Of a stretch of 64,000 nucleotides of DNA, positions 40,101 to 51,800 are shown piece by piece; the stretch's first letter is position 1; each line of letters begins with the position of its first letter. The stretch is from Diploscapter coronatus (Eukaryota; Nematoda; Chromadorea; Rhabditida; Rhabditidae), in assembly GCA_964036155.1 (NCBI GenBank), contig OZ038422.1, positions 22,095,201 through 22,159,200 on the forward strand, written 5' to 3'. The notes under the pieces are model-generated. The model did no database searches. It had not been told where the DNA came from and worked only from the letters and a program-made list of their open reading frames with translations. A program made the translations under genes and the position numbers.

Positions 40101-43100
40101 AGGCAAATTTCATGCATCATGAGAAATGATGAGGGAAGGAAGAAGTTGCACAACTGATAGCAAGTTTCGATAATTTAGCGAATTTAAGATAGAAATTGAT
40201 TAGCACTATAGTGAAAGATATAAAACTTTGAAATAGAAAATAGATTTTTCTTCGATATTTTTACGAGATTTCGCAAAATATGAGAAAACGGGATACACAA
40301 GGAGTCGAACCGCTTCTATATATATTGAAAAAACTAAACAATAAGAACAGCGTAATAATGAAAGATAATATAAAATATTGATTGCAAAATCTGGAAATAT
40401 GGGTTGCCAATGTCCAATATCAGGATGATATTTCAATTGTTGTCTTTCTAATTCTCGTCCACCTGTTCCAAAACTACTAACGAGATTCAATTAGCTGAAT
40501 GATCATTGATGATGAGAGATAAGGAAGCGGCCATCAGAATCGGGGAAAGCTGAGTTCTTACAAGAAAAAAGTTAGAAAAAATTGAGAGAAAAAGAAGTTT
40601 CCGCTTGGAAGAAGCTGAACCAACGCCAACCAGGATAAGGATGCACAAGCAAGGCTAGGCTAGAGATGAAGCTGTATTTCCAGATAGAAAAGAAATACTG
40701 AAGAAGAGAGGTGAGAAAGAAAGACTCAAACTATGAATTATGCATCGGAACAAGAACGAGACAATCAGAGACCTGCCTTGGACTTGGTCTCTCTATTCGA
40801 GGGAAGAGCTATTTATTACCTGTTTATTAGGCTATAGCAGGTACTTATTATGTATTCTTCTTTAGCTGAACGTGAATATGGAACTCATTTACAACTTGAA
40901 AGGGGAAAGTGGATACGATAAAGGACACAGGCTAAAAGCTGGATTTGATTATTATTAGAGGCAGATTTGTGAAGAGCAGAAGAAGAAAGCACACATAATA
41001 AAACCATTCCCGTTCTATTATGAAATGGAAAATATACGAGGGGCAGCGCTGCGGGATATCGTCAAAACAAAGGAAGTGTTTTTGTGGAATTCAATCGGAG
41101 AAATAAACAGATCGAACAAATGGATCCGAATCGCCTTGAATCACCAAAAATCTACTGCGCCTCACATGATTTTTTCGGGGACCTAAATCTAATTAAGCCG
41201 TCCTAATTGTTGCAAAAATGTCTGGTCGCGCACATTTTAGACTGCGAAATTACATTTTGAGCGAATCTTAGCGGTGTGTTATTAGCTTAGATGCATAAGT
41301 TGCATGCGGGAATGAGGCTGAAGGAATGTGAATGCATGTGTGTGAGAAATGTGTGTAAGTAGGGAAATGGACAAAGAAGTGAAAGATAATAGATGGAGGG
41401 ATGGATTAGAGCTCGAGGCAAAAACGCTAATAGATAAGGGGTAGATATTATGAGAATGAGAGTAGCGGGATAGAGAAGGCAAAACAAGGGAAGGGGATGA
41501 AGCTGAGAAGAGATACTGAAAACGTACGAGGGGTGCAAAATGAAGCAGAGCGGATGCAGAGGACAAAGACACTGACGATTCGAGAAGAATAAAGGAAAGG
41601 GAGAGGGGGAAAATGACATCGAAATGATTGTAGAGAGAGCTGATATGATGATATGCGTGAAAAACTAGGCGCAACATTCTTGCTAATGTCCATGATCTAT
41701 CAAAAATGTGTGAATTTGTGGTTGATAAATAGCGCTAAGCCATTTGCTAAATTCATTATTAGTGTATGAAATTAAATTGAGCCAATCTTTAATCCTCATG
41801 ATATATGATAAAATTAACAAGCGTCAATTCTTTTATAAGACATTGTTTGAGAAATTACATAATTTTCCGGTTAAATTAAATTATTGCTCGATTGCCTCTA
41901 CTCGATTCCCATCTAATAAGTATCGTTTTACGTGGAATGAAACGAAATGAAACTAATTTTACATTGCGAACTTGGAAATTCTAAGCGATTTTCGAGATTT
42001 TAGAGATAAAAATAGTCGATAATGGCTATTTTAGGCGAAGGGTTGCATCGATGCGACAATATAATTTATCTAAAGTGATTGAATGCATTCTCTCGTGTGG
42101 CTATAAGTGAAGAATGCACGCATCTACGTAAAATTCGAGACTTAGAATTCAGAAATTAAAAGAAAAAAAAAACAAAATGCGAGAAATCAGGATGATTGCA
42201 GCTAAAATGCGCGTTGGAAATGCTAAACTTTGCCCGCTTCTAACCGAGTTAGGGAGGGGGCATGACGAGCTTTGTCGCAACACAAATCAGAAAAAGTTGA
42301 AGCATTCGAGCGACTGAGAGTCGCGTCGTCAGAAACGGAGAAATTAGTAGAGATATATATGGAACAGAGTGCAAATTATAACAGTGAATCTTGAAGTGGC
42401 CGAAAATGAAGATTCGCCTGAATGAATGGATCTGCAGATCCTCGCCTCAGGCCATATTTGCAATGAGACGGGCTGACAAATCGAGACTCAGAAGGGGAAA
42501 ATAGATGATGCAAATACAGAACCTGCGCGGATATTACCGATCTTCATTCATAGGGAGCATCGTGCAAGGCACAGCCAGACACATCATTCTAGTTAGAGGC
42601 CTACGGCTCAGAACATAAACTTTCACAGATCAAAATGAAACCTAAGGGCTATTAAAATGGAAATCTGCAATTTGCGCGAGAAAATAGCTGCAAAAGTGAG
42701 ACGTGGGAATTTTTTGAGTGCAAATGGAGGCGTTCAGACCCGCCACTAGCTTCACGTCTCCCGGCTTTTCGACTTAGCTTCTCAGCCCTGTCAGCCCAGC
42801 TCCATTCTTTCATTCCTTGGCAACCAACCAATCGTCTCGACATCTATGGCTATGTTAGCAGCTTTTATTCTCACAAATAATAGTTTTTTTTTCAAGTCGC
42901 TGAATATGTTGCAAGATTCTCGTTGGCCAAGCTCGAAATGGGGAATTATCACATGGACTCATTTATTCACACTTCCCGACTCGACTCACAATTAGTTCTC
43001 ATAATTTGTGCCACGAAAACATAACACAACATATTTGGGGAGTGGAAAGTTAGGGAAATGCGATAGCCCCAGGAGCGCTTCATATTGCGAAAAAGGCGAA

Positions 43101-45837
43101 AGGGAGGAAACTGCACTACTGCACTTGGAAAGGGGAGGACAAAGGAGCAGAACGAGTGAACTCGAACCAATTGATGCAATTTGCAGAGGATGACCAAATT
43201 AATGAAGGACCATCGAATGCGAGAAAAAAAATCAAGTTGTTTTGGAGAGCGGACAGGGACGTTTGAAATTTCAAATTTTCGAAAATTCAAATTGAAACGA
43301 AATTGGAATCTTCAAAATGGAATCGAAATCACGAGCAGGAGCAAAATGGACTTTCGACTTTGGTCCGATTCCGGTTACAAAAAGTTCTAACGCTCAATTT
43401 CGATTCCAATTCCGACTCAGACTTTTTGAAGTTCAACTCCTTATCATCCCTGATATCGAACGACTTTTTTAGAGATGACAAAAGACTAAATTCGAGATAA
43501 ATGTAAACAAAATATCCGATATGATTAGCAGTCGAAAACTTCTAATGCACAAATTACATGCGGCAAATAAGTTGTCGGACGGAAAAAAGCTTCTGTGCCT
43601 CACGAAGACGTTATGTCTATGCTCTATGTTTATGAGCTATCCAATTTCTCGAATCAATCTCTTCTCACTTTGCTTTGCTTTCCAGAATCCACATCCAAAT
43701 TATAGCCAGTCAAATAAAGCCGAGAATTAATGACCAAAAGAGCACAATAAATCGTCGGGTTTCTAAATTGAAGCGAAGGTGAAGATGCAGCCGAAAATAA
43801 CGGGAAGGGGAAGATTGGAAGAAGGAGACGAATGAGCATCGGAAAGAGGAGCGGCCATCATGGAACCGAAAATAGGGGTGTATGAAGAATGGTAATGTTG
43901 GAAGAAATGCGGCAACCACTACAACGAATGAATGAAAATAAACAGGGATGCAATTAAAGTCTGCAGAAAATGTTGAATGCTACGTGGGGTGAGAGCTATA
44001 CAGGCAAGGTGGGAATTATTGCAGTGCAAACTTGAAAAGTCATTTCAACGAGTCAGACAAGATTGTGTTGTGATAAGACATTATGATGTGATATGAATAA
44101 TCCAATAAAATTTATGCATTCTGTGGAATAAGTTTGAAGAAAAACGCACCTAAACGCAGTAATTGTTTTCACCAATAATAACGCGACCCATAAATGACCC
44201 TAGTGCCTCAAGAAGACTAATTTCAAGAACTTCATTCTGTTCGAAATGAACAGGGAAAAGTGAGCTATTATGAGGAGCGATGAAGCGATTCACTAATAAA
44301 TTACACGGAAAAAGCTAGACTTTCATAGAAATATTCGTGCTAGATTCAATTTGGATTGAGAAACAAACGAATTAGATGAAAGTGCAAATTGACAATGCAA
44401 ACTGGGGACCTGGACTCAAAACTGGAGGGGGCAATGCAAAATGAGCAAGTGAACGAGAAGTGTGTTAGAAGGCAAACTGAGCGATTGAACAGAAGTAAAG
44501 AAAGATCTCAGGAATCCAAATTATTCTGAAGCGATTCTAGAACCTTGGGTAATTAATTCGGCAGCCGCAAGTTAACACATCAATGAGTGCGAACGAAGAG
44601 AGGGATATGCAAATGTTGAAGCGATTCAAAGGAATGAAGGGAGGACTTGGTTCTGTGATCAGAAAGGCAGCCCGCCCAGGCGGTTCGTCATCTTTTATAT
44701 TATCTATCAGGGTCCATTCAAATGCATTTCAGAAAGATGACAGCTCCCTGAAACGCGTCTAGCAGGTGACATTCAGAGTTTAGATGCACATATTTTGGGA
44801 ATGATATTTGCTCACTGAATGAATGAAAATATGAAGAAATGAAAAACGAGGAGAAGAGATAATTGAAAACTGGATATGTTTAAATAATGTAGGCAGAAGT
44901 GAGAAGAATAGCCTATTTTTCATATAAGAAGTGATTTAGAAAATTGAAAAGCAAACAACAAAAATGGAGGAAAGATAGGTAGAGGTTTGTGCTTGTTTTG
45001 TGAGTCCAAAAAACTGCTATCAGATTCCTCTTTCGGCCTGCAGCTCATCGGGCATTGCCAAAACAAACAACGAGGCCAAGGCAAGTCTCCACAAAAACAA
45101 CTGAAATGAATAAAAAGAAGACGGATCAAATGGAGTGAAAATATGACAAGGGAAACTAGAGGCAAGTGGGAAGAATGGGAGAATTTAATACAGGGGAAAA
45201 TCCCTGGAGGAGCAAGAATATGCGCTTGTGAAATTCGGAATACTGACAGATTGGCAGAATGACAAGTGACAAAAATAGAATTCAATGAAAACGAGACAAT
45301 CTTCCCGGAAAAAAACCGCATCGAACCAATGATGCAAACTGAAATACAACAAAACACTGCACACTTCATTTTGTAAAATGTCATGCCAAGCTATCTAATC
45401 TAACTGGTTATTTATTGACTAATATGTTTAAGTTGTATCAATTAAATTTATTGGCAATGTTATCATACAAACTGTATATTTAAAGCTGAGATTCTAAATG
45501 AATGTCCAAAAATTTCAGAATTCAGAACCCTATGAGTTGATGATCAAATGCGTAATTTAGGAGTGATTGATTATCCGACTGCTCATTATTATCGCGTCAT
45601 TTTGCTGCGTTCTTTTCTTATACTGCAAGAAAAAACCGTGTCATTTTCCACGTCACTTAATTCCCCATTTCCTCATAATTTTGGCGATAATAATGAGCAA
45701 TGTCAAGCTACCCGCATTGTGTTTGAAGTACTCGATCGTAATCATGGCAATTATAAGTCAAGGAAGCTTTTTTTCTAGCAAGAATTACGAATAGAACATT
45801 TTCTTTGCAATAAAATTAAATCAGGGAATAGAAAAAT

Positions 45838-48475
45838 TTAACCTGCAGCGTTCAAATTGATAGCATTGTAGGTGGTTTCGATTTCGTCTGGCTCGAATCC
45901 GTGGGCACAGATCACTGAACCATGCTTCCATTCATCCGATGCAATCTGCAAAATAAAAATCTATTTCAACACATTTTTGTAATTTTGTCTTTCTATTCTT
46001 GATTGCGCATACCCAGACCTAGGTAGGGCGACCATCAGGGAAGCCATTGCGACCTACCCTCTATATATTTTTAAAATAAATTTCTCTCTAATCTGTAGTT
46101 AGTTAAAATTTCTACCAGTGCGATCTACCCTGAGTATTTTTTCGCCTGACGAAAGTATTACCTAGGTCCGCGCATAACATAGTGTAAATTTTCACGAGTA
46201 AACGACAAATAATTCTTCAACAGGATAATCTAAAACTCACGGTTTTTTTCCAAAAGACGAATCCATCATTATGCGAAGGAATGATTCCCAGTTGATATGC
46301 AACGATACCTGTGTAAATGTCGTCGTAAGGATACAGCTGAAGTGAAATTGAATTTCAAGGGCGTTGATCGAATTGAACCTTTAGAAATTTCATGGCCTGA
46401 AAGAAGTAGGAGACGGTCTGCTTGGATATGAGAACAGCACCGGCTGTGATGTAGGGAGGATATGCATCGAAGGGATAGTCAGAGAGGGAAACCTGGAAAG
46501 TAAGGCAATTGATAAATGGAAGGAAACTAAAAAGCACCCTATGTTTATGAAAGACGTATCGGAATGGACTCGTGTCGAATCGCCAGCCTTCGTACAGCTG
46601 AATAAGTTATTGTGATCATATGGGTTTGGAGAGTAGGAATAAAGAAACGTTGAACAAACATCGTCATGCTTCTTCACAAGGAAAATTGAAAGGTAAGAAT
46701 TCACAGATCTTCATGAAACTTTCCAGATAGATTTTCAGTGATGAGAATCACGATAACAAAATAAGAATGGCATAATCGGAACCTGGAAGAAAGACATTCT
46801 CAGCCAGTTTCACTCGTATTTTGTGTGAGGATTGAGAAAATTCGCTTGTCAGACATGTAGGCTAATTTAAAAATTTGTGCATCCAAGTGAAGGATGAGAA
46901 TTTTATCAATTCCCTTTTTTCAAGTCCAAATTATGCCGTTTTTAATGCTACCATAGTAATCCTCGCTATCAAAAGCACCTATTTGAAAAGTTAAATTAGC
47001 ATTTGCGAGATCAGATCCATTCACTTCCCTTCTCAGCTAAAGTATCAGAAAATTGAATAAGAACTCACGATATTGTAAGGATGCTTGGATTTGATAAGTC
47101 GAACGAGATTCTCCACACTCAGCATGTAATCATCGTCGATGAGCAGGACGAAGTCTGATCGTTGACAGGAATGTGCAGGTGAATATGCATAGTGAATTGA
47201 GTGCAGAAGCTGAAAGAATATTTTTTATCATAGCTCGAATTCCGAACGATATTTAGTGCAAAACAAGACAGCCCAGGGCTAATACTTCGCAAAAACAACG
47301 GGAAATGGAGCTATTGTGTGAAAACGAGAGAAGAAAAGACGATCTCGTTAGAATTTTTCTTTCCGTTTTCACTAGTCGCTTCTCTATATCGCCAAAGTTG
47401 CGTAAACTGGATGCAGTTTCGAAGTATAAGACTTGTCTTGCCGTGCAAATGAATTACTTGTTAGAAAAGTGGTTAATGGAGTATTTTAGAAAGAGAAGGA
47501 GTTCAATTGTGCTTTTGCACTATCATATTTGCTCACGACAATAATTCGCAAATGGTCATATTTATTGTCTGCAAAATGTTCTAAACCCAACCTTCAGAGT
47601 GTTGTTCCTGTACGTGTCGACAGCATCGATCCACAACAAGTCTCTATTCTTCTCTGCCTCTTGCTGCACGGCCACTTTCATGTGTTTTTCATCTGACGGA
47701 CTCGCGAATCGACCGACCACAAATATTGTTCGGACCTGTAACTCCAGAATGTGAATAATTCTTGAAAATTATAAACTCACCCCATACCCGTCGATCAAAC
47801 TCGATTTCCCCCAGGATCGACGAATTGCTTCTCGATTCTGCAAGAAAATAAAATTGGATTTGAATTTTAAAATTTCTAACATTCACATTGTGGACGTTCG
47901 ATTTGACGATGAGAAGAATGCGATCCTGCACAGTGTCGTCGTCTGATTTGGGACAGGAAGGCTGGATGAGCACTGGCAGGTTGTCCATGTCATTAAGGAC
48001 TGACACAGAGGAGGAATGACCGGCCAGCAGGTCGACTGCCTGAAAATGAAGATTTACTATGTAGTATTAGAAAGATTAGGATCTTCTGAATTTCGATCTG
48101 AGTCAAAAATTTTAGGAAGGTTGAATTGAAAATGTTCCTGAAATGAATTAAAGCAGTGACAGGTCGTAATTCCGTTTCAATCAGACTTTGGATTTTTTTT
48201 TGTTTAATTTGGCCACTGCACCGGTGGAAAAGTCCGACGTCGGGGTTCAATTCAACAATTTTAATTCATTCTCGACTTTTCCCTTCAAAATTGTACTATT
48301 TTCAATTATTTGGACTGACCAGTGTGCGCACATCGACAGTCTCGATGGGCCATTCGAACCTGTTGAAGGACTTCTCCCTGACGTGGTCGAGCAGACCGCT
48401 GATCCACAGCAGCAGAAAGCCCAGCAGGCATGTGGCCGCTTTGACGTAGTACTTCGGCAGACGGGGCAGCATCAT
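45838..48475 (-). CDS. Brainiac/BRE-5-like beta-1,3-glycosyltransferase (GT31)
   Basis: Nine exons in minus-strand order (48475-48320, 48039-47887, 47837-47781, 47735-47592, 47209-47069, 46597-46538, 46492-46379, 46336-46241, 45945-45838), each a whole number of codons, encode 342 residues. A short cytosolic start and one hydrophobic anchor (CLLGFLLLWISGLL) make it a type II Golgi protein. GT31 motifs appear in order: NREAIRRSWG, the metal-binding DxD in LIDDDYM, YPPYITAGAVLIS and YDDIYTG. This family adds beta-1,3-linked GlcNAc, GalNAc or Gal; the YPPY-TAGA form is closest to the Brainiac/BRE-5 group that builds arthro-series glycolipids. One N-glycosylation site (NNT) is present. Two ATGs are adjacent; the first is used here. 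The exact sugar transferred cannot be read from sequence. The gene is head to head with the LIN-61 gene. Confidence 0.92.
46004..46176. mobile_element. small inverted-repeat element in a glycosyltransferase intron
   Basis: Ends at 46004-46025 and 46160-46176 are inverted copies sharing TGCGC and ACCTAGGTA. Inside, TGCGACCTACCCT and TGCGATCTACCCT form an imperfect direct pair about 60 bases apart. It occupies most of the last intron of the glycosyltransferase gene. No coding capacity. Confidence 0.5.
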
Positions 48476-48826
48476 TCAGGTCATCCTCGATTCTGAAGCG
48501 GAAAATTCTAAATAAAAAGCGAAAATTTCAAGCGAAAAATGAAAACACGGCCTTACGTTCCTCATAGTTAGGATTTAGCCTCGCCCATTTGCAACCTCGC
48601 TGCGCCGTTGTGCAACTCCGCGCAATCGCGCATGTTTTGGCAATTGAATGAGATAATTCCTCGTTTTCATGCACTCATTTTGAACGATCATTCAATTTCT
48701 CTCCACTTTTGCAGGTATTTCTTTTCTTCGAACGTAATCACAAGAAGTTTCGAAAGCATAAGACTCGTAAGGTTGTGTCTTTTATTTTCCGTGATTTTTT
48801 TTTAAACTATTGTGTTTTCAGCGATC
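48476..48826. promoter_or_regulatory. shared divergent promoter region
   Basis: Only 351 bases separate the start codons of the glycosyltransferase (minus) and LIN-61 (plus), so both promoters must overlap here or sit in transcribed sequence. The middle part (about 48560-48650) is relatively rich in CG dinucleotides for this window. No TATA box is obvious. Confidence 0.5.
48812..48820 (+). promoter_or_regulatory. candidate spliced-leader acceptor before LIN-61
   Basis: GTGTTTTCAG ends at 48821, six bases before the ATG, a perfect nematode acceptor with no coding exon upstream. Trans-splicing or a 5' UTR intron would both explain it. Confidence 0.5.
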
Positions 48827-51800
48827 ATGAGTAAGTTCGCGCAGTTTCTGCCTCTGACTAAGAGGACCAAGGAGAGCTACTATTGGGAAGACACTTTGCG
48901 ATGTGAGTGATGCAATTCCGGACCATCTGGAATTCCCACTCGCTATGGAAAAGCCTGATAAATGGGTACAGGGTTAGGGGATGGCAGGGTGACTGTTAGC
49001 CTGCCCAGAATCTATCCTATCAGTTGATACTGGGTCTTTAATATCTGATGTCTCCCTGTATACATTTATCAGACTTTTCATAGCGAGTGGGATTTCCAGA
49101 TCGAATGATCGAGTGGGAATTCCAGAAGGTCCAATTCCGACCTATTGTATAACTTACTGACTCATTGACTCACTGACCGCTATCATCATTTAAAATTCGC
49201 TAGACTCTGGGATAGGAAGCGAATTTTGCGAGTCCGCGATGACAGTCGATCAGTAAATTATACAGGATGTATGCAATCTCTAGTCGGGACATTTCGATTT
49301 GACAAATTGCAGATTTTGGGCTTCAGACGAAAGAGGACAAGAGCATTTCGATGAGGAAGTATATCGTGCCCGTTCACTCGTTCAACGAGCACATTTTCCG
49401 AGAGCATCTCTATCACGTGAAGGAAGGCGTCATTGTGAGTATTGCATTCTAACCAAGTGAATTAGCATTTTTTCGACATATCAGCGATTTAAGAAATATT
49501 TTTTAAACGAGAGACGAGTGATCAAATTCAAAGTTGGAAAGTGAGGAGGGTTGGAAAAGAGTGAAAAACCACGGGAATATTTCGAGAGTGCAAACTCCGC
49601 CTCACTGCAAAGCGCGGCGGAGTATAAAGTGGTGTATGGGACCCCCAAAATAGGAAATTTGACAAGATTGAAACTTCATCTTTTCTGCGATTGCAACAGA
49701 TTTTGTATACATTTATGATTCGGATTCAAATATTCTCTCATCTACTCGTTTTCGAATTCAGGTGGAAATCGAGGACTTCACGGAGGACTACGACAAGTCG
49801 GGTCCACGCACTGCGTGGTTCGCGAGGGTGCTCAAGGTGGGTGGTTACCGGCTGCTGTGCAGATGGATCGGAGGAGAGCCTGCAACTGACACGGGCAGCA
49901 AGTCTGACTTCTGGATCAGTCTTGGAAGCAAGGCAATTCATACTGTCGGATAGTAAGTTTTTCCCAAGAAAATTGTAAATGCAACGACGTCGAACGACCT
50001 GGATCAGAGAAATCCATATTTAAAGGGAACTTTCGTCTAAGGAAAGAAGAAACTAATGGACAGATTACATGAGGTTCTGACGGGAGTCGTCAGCATAGAG
50101 AAACGCCCAGATCTTGACGAAGCTTATCGAATAGGAGTTTTCGGTGACACAAATAAATCACGCAAGAATCAAAATTCTATGCTTCTGAACGTTTGAGCAC
50201 TTTTCAACGTGATCACCGCGATCAGCGTCATCGAAAATCCCCATACAGAAAATTGCATCAAAATCGCGAGTTCCTATGTTGACGATTCCCTTTGTAAGTC
50301 TGAAGTGATTCAAACATGGTATTCTTTTCAAAACGACTATATCTGATCAGAGCATTAAAATTTCTGAATGGAACTCTTTCCTAGGTCCTGAATCGATCCA
50401 AATCTCATTCCGATTGTGATTGTTTCAGCTTCCAGCCCAAGCAATCGGACGAGTTCTACTACAGACCTCCCACGTTCATTCTGAAGAAGTGGAAAGATCG
50501 CATCATGAAGTACGTTGAGAGCGAAGTGGGCACGCTGTCTACCTGCAAGAGTCTCGGACAGGAATTCCACTCGGAGAGGAAACGACTCATGAGCAGCAAA
50601 TTCAAGGTCGGCCTTTATTCTATGAGTGTTCGCTCTTTCTCACATTCAGTCAATGCCAAACGATTTTACATATAAAATTCTGAAATTCTTGCTATCGATG
50701 TCACAGCATCTTACAGGTAAAATCGCTAAACATTGATATGATGTCAGAAAGCATGAACACGCTCTAATTTATTCAATCATCTCATCGCTGTACTCGCAGA
50801 TGAACCAGCGAGTCGAGTTGCTGAGCACGATTGGATTCATCCGTCCGGCCAGAATTACCAATATCAAGGGCAGACGCGTGCGAGTAGCCATCAGAGAGGA
50901 CGAGTCGTCCTCCCCCAAAAACCCCAACGATAATGAGTACCTCGATTTGCAGGTACGTTGAATTTAAGATAAAGGACATGAATTACGATCACTGCAAAGG
51001 ATTTTTGGTGGAAGAAAGACAACTGAGAAATGACGGAATGACGTGAGCTATCTTTTCCCACACTATTTCTCTACTTTCTCATCCTTCCTTGTCCTTAACT
51101 ATAGCTCACATCCTCACGTCATCCCGTCATTTCTCAGTTGTCGAAGAAAGATGAATCAGTTTCACTTCCAATATTTTCCCATTCTTGTATGGACTTTTCA
51201 TTCCTTTTCTTGTATTAGCTTTCAATCTTATTTTTCTTGGTTATTTGATTGAAAATCCATTGAAATTGAACTTTAATTCTTTCCACAGTACGGCAAAGAT
51301 GCGGAGTACTGGCTTGACCAAGACAGCTTCATGATCTTCCACGTTGGTTGGGCCTGTCTCAACGACTTCAAGCTCATCGCCAAGGAATCCTACGTCAGCC
51401 ACGCCAGGCGAATTGCTGATGCACTTAAAAATGTAATTTTTCTTCTGGATATCACTTGAAAATAGGGTGTTTCAAGTAAATTGGCAAACGCTGTAACAAT
51501 GAAAAGTTTTTAGTATTCCATCCAATTTTAGTCGGTATTTTTGTGTAATGGAGAAAAATGTAGGGAACTTTATATCCTCTAAAAGTTATTCCGATTTTAA
51601 TTGACTCAATTGCTCTAATTCATTATTTTCTAATGACTACCAACATAATGGTGATCTCTTTCCTTCCCTTTCTCCCTTTACTGAAGCTCTGCGATTCTTT
51701 GTGCCCTCTACACTATTTCGTCGAGAAAAAAGAAAATCGACCCTTATTTTTGAGGCAAACTTCAAAAATTAATTAGGGTAATTAAGCTATAATGAAAATC

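Larger units (their letters stand above)
25853..45837. other. 20-kb stretch without a recognisable gene
   Basis: Between the neuropeptide receptor start and the glycosyltransferase stop I find no exon chain, conserved domain or convincing RNA gene. Many open frames of 60-160 codons occur on the minus strand (for example around 32155-32595, 35992-36477, 38533-38853, 41282-41677), but their Ser/Leu/Phe/Pro-rich content simply reflects a purine-rich plus strand. The region contains two decayed inverted-repeat elements, GA and GTT simple repeats and blocks of alternating composition. It is probably the upstream regulatory region of the receptor gene plus intergenic DNA. Distant or very short exons cannot be excluded. 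Confidence 0.5.

Noticed and set aside
40300..40325. tRNA-like B box (GGTTCGACTCC on the minus strand)
   Set aside because: The flanking bases do not form a T stem and no matching A box, anticodon arm or acceptor stem is found.
41282..41677. Open frame of 131 codons on the minus strand
   Set aside because: Same compositional artefact: Ser/Leu/His/Phe-rich, with two other frames open over the same bases.
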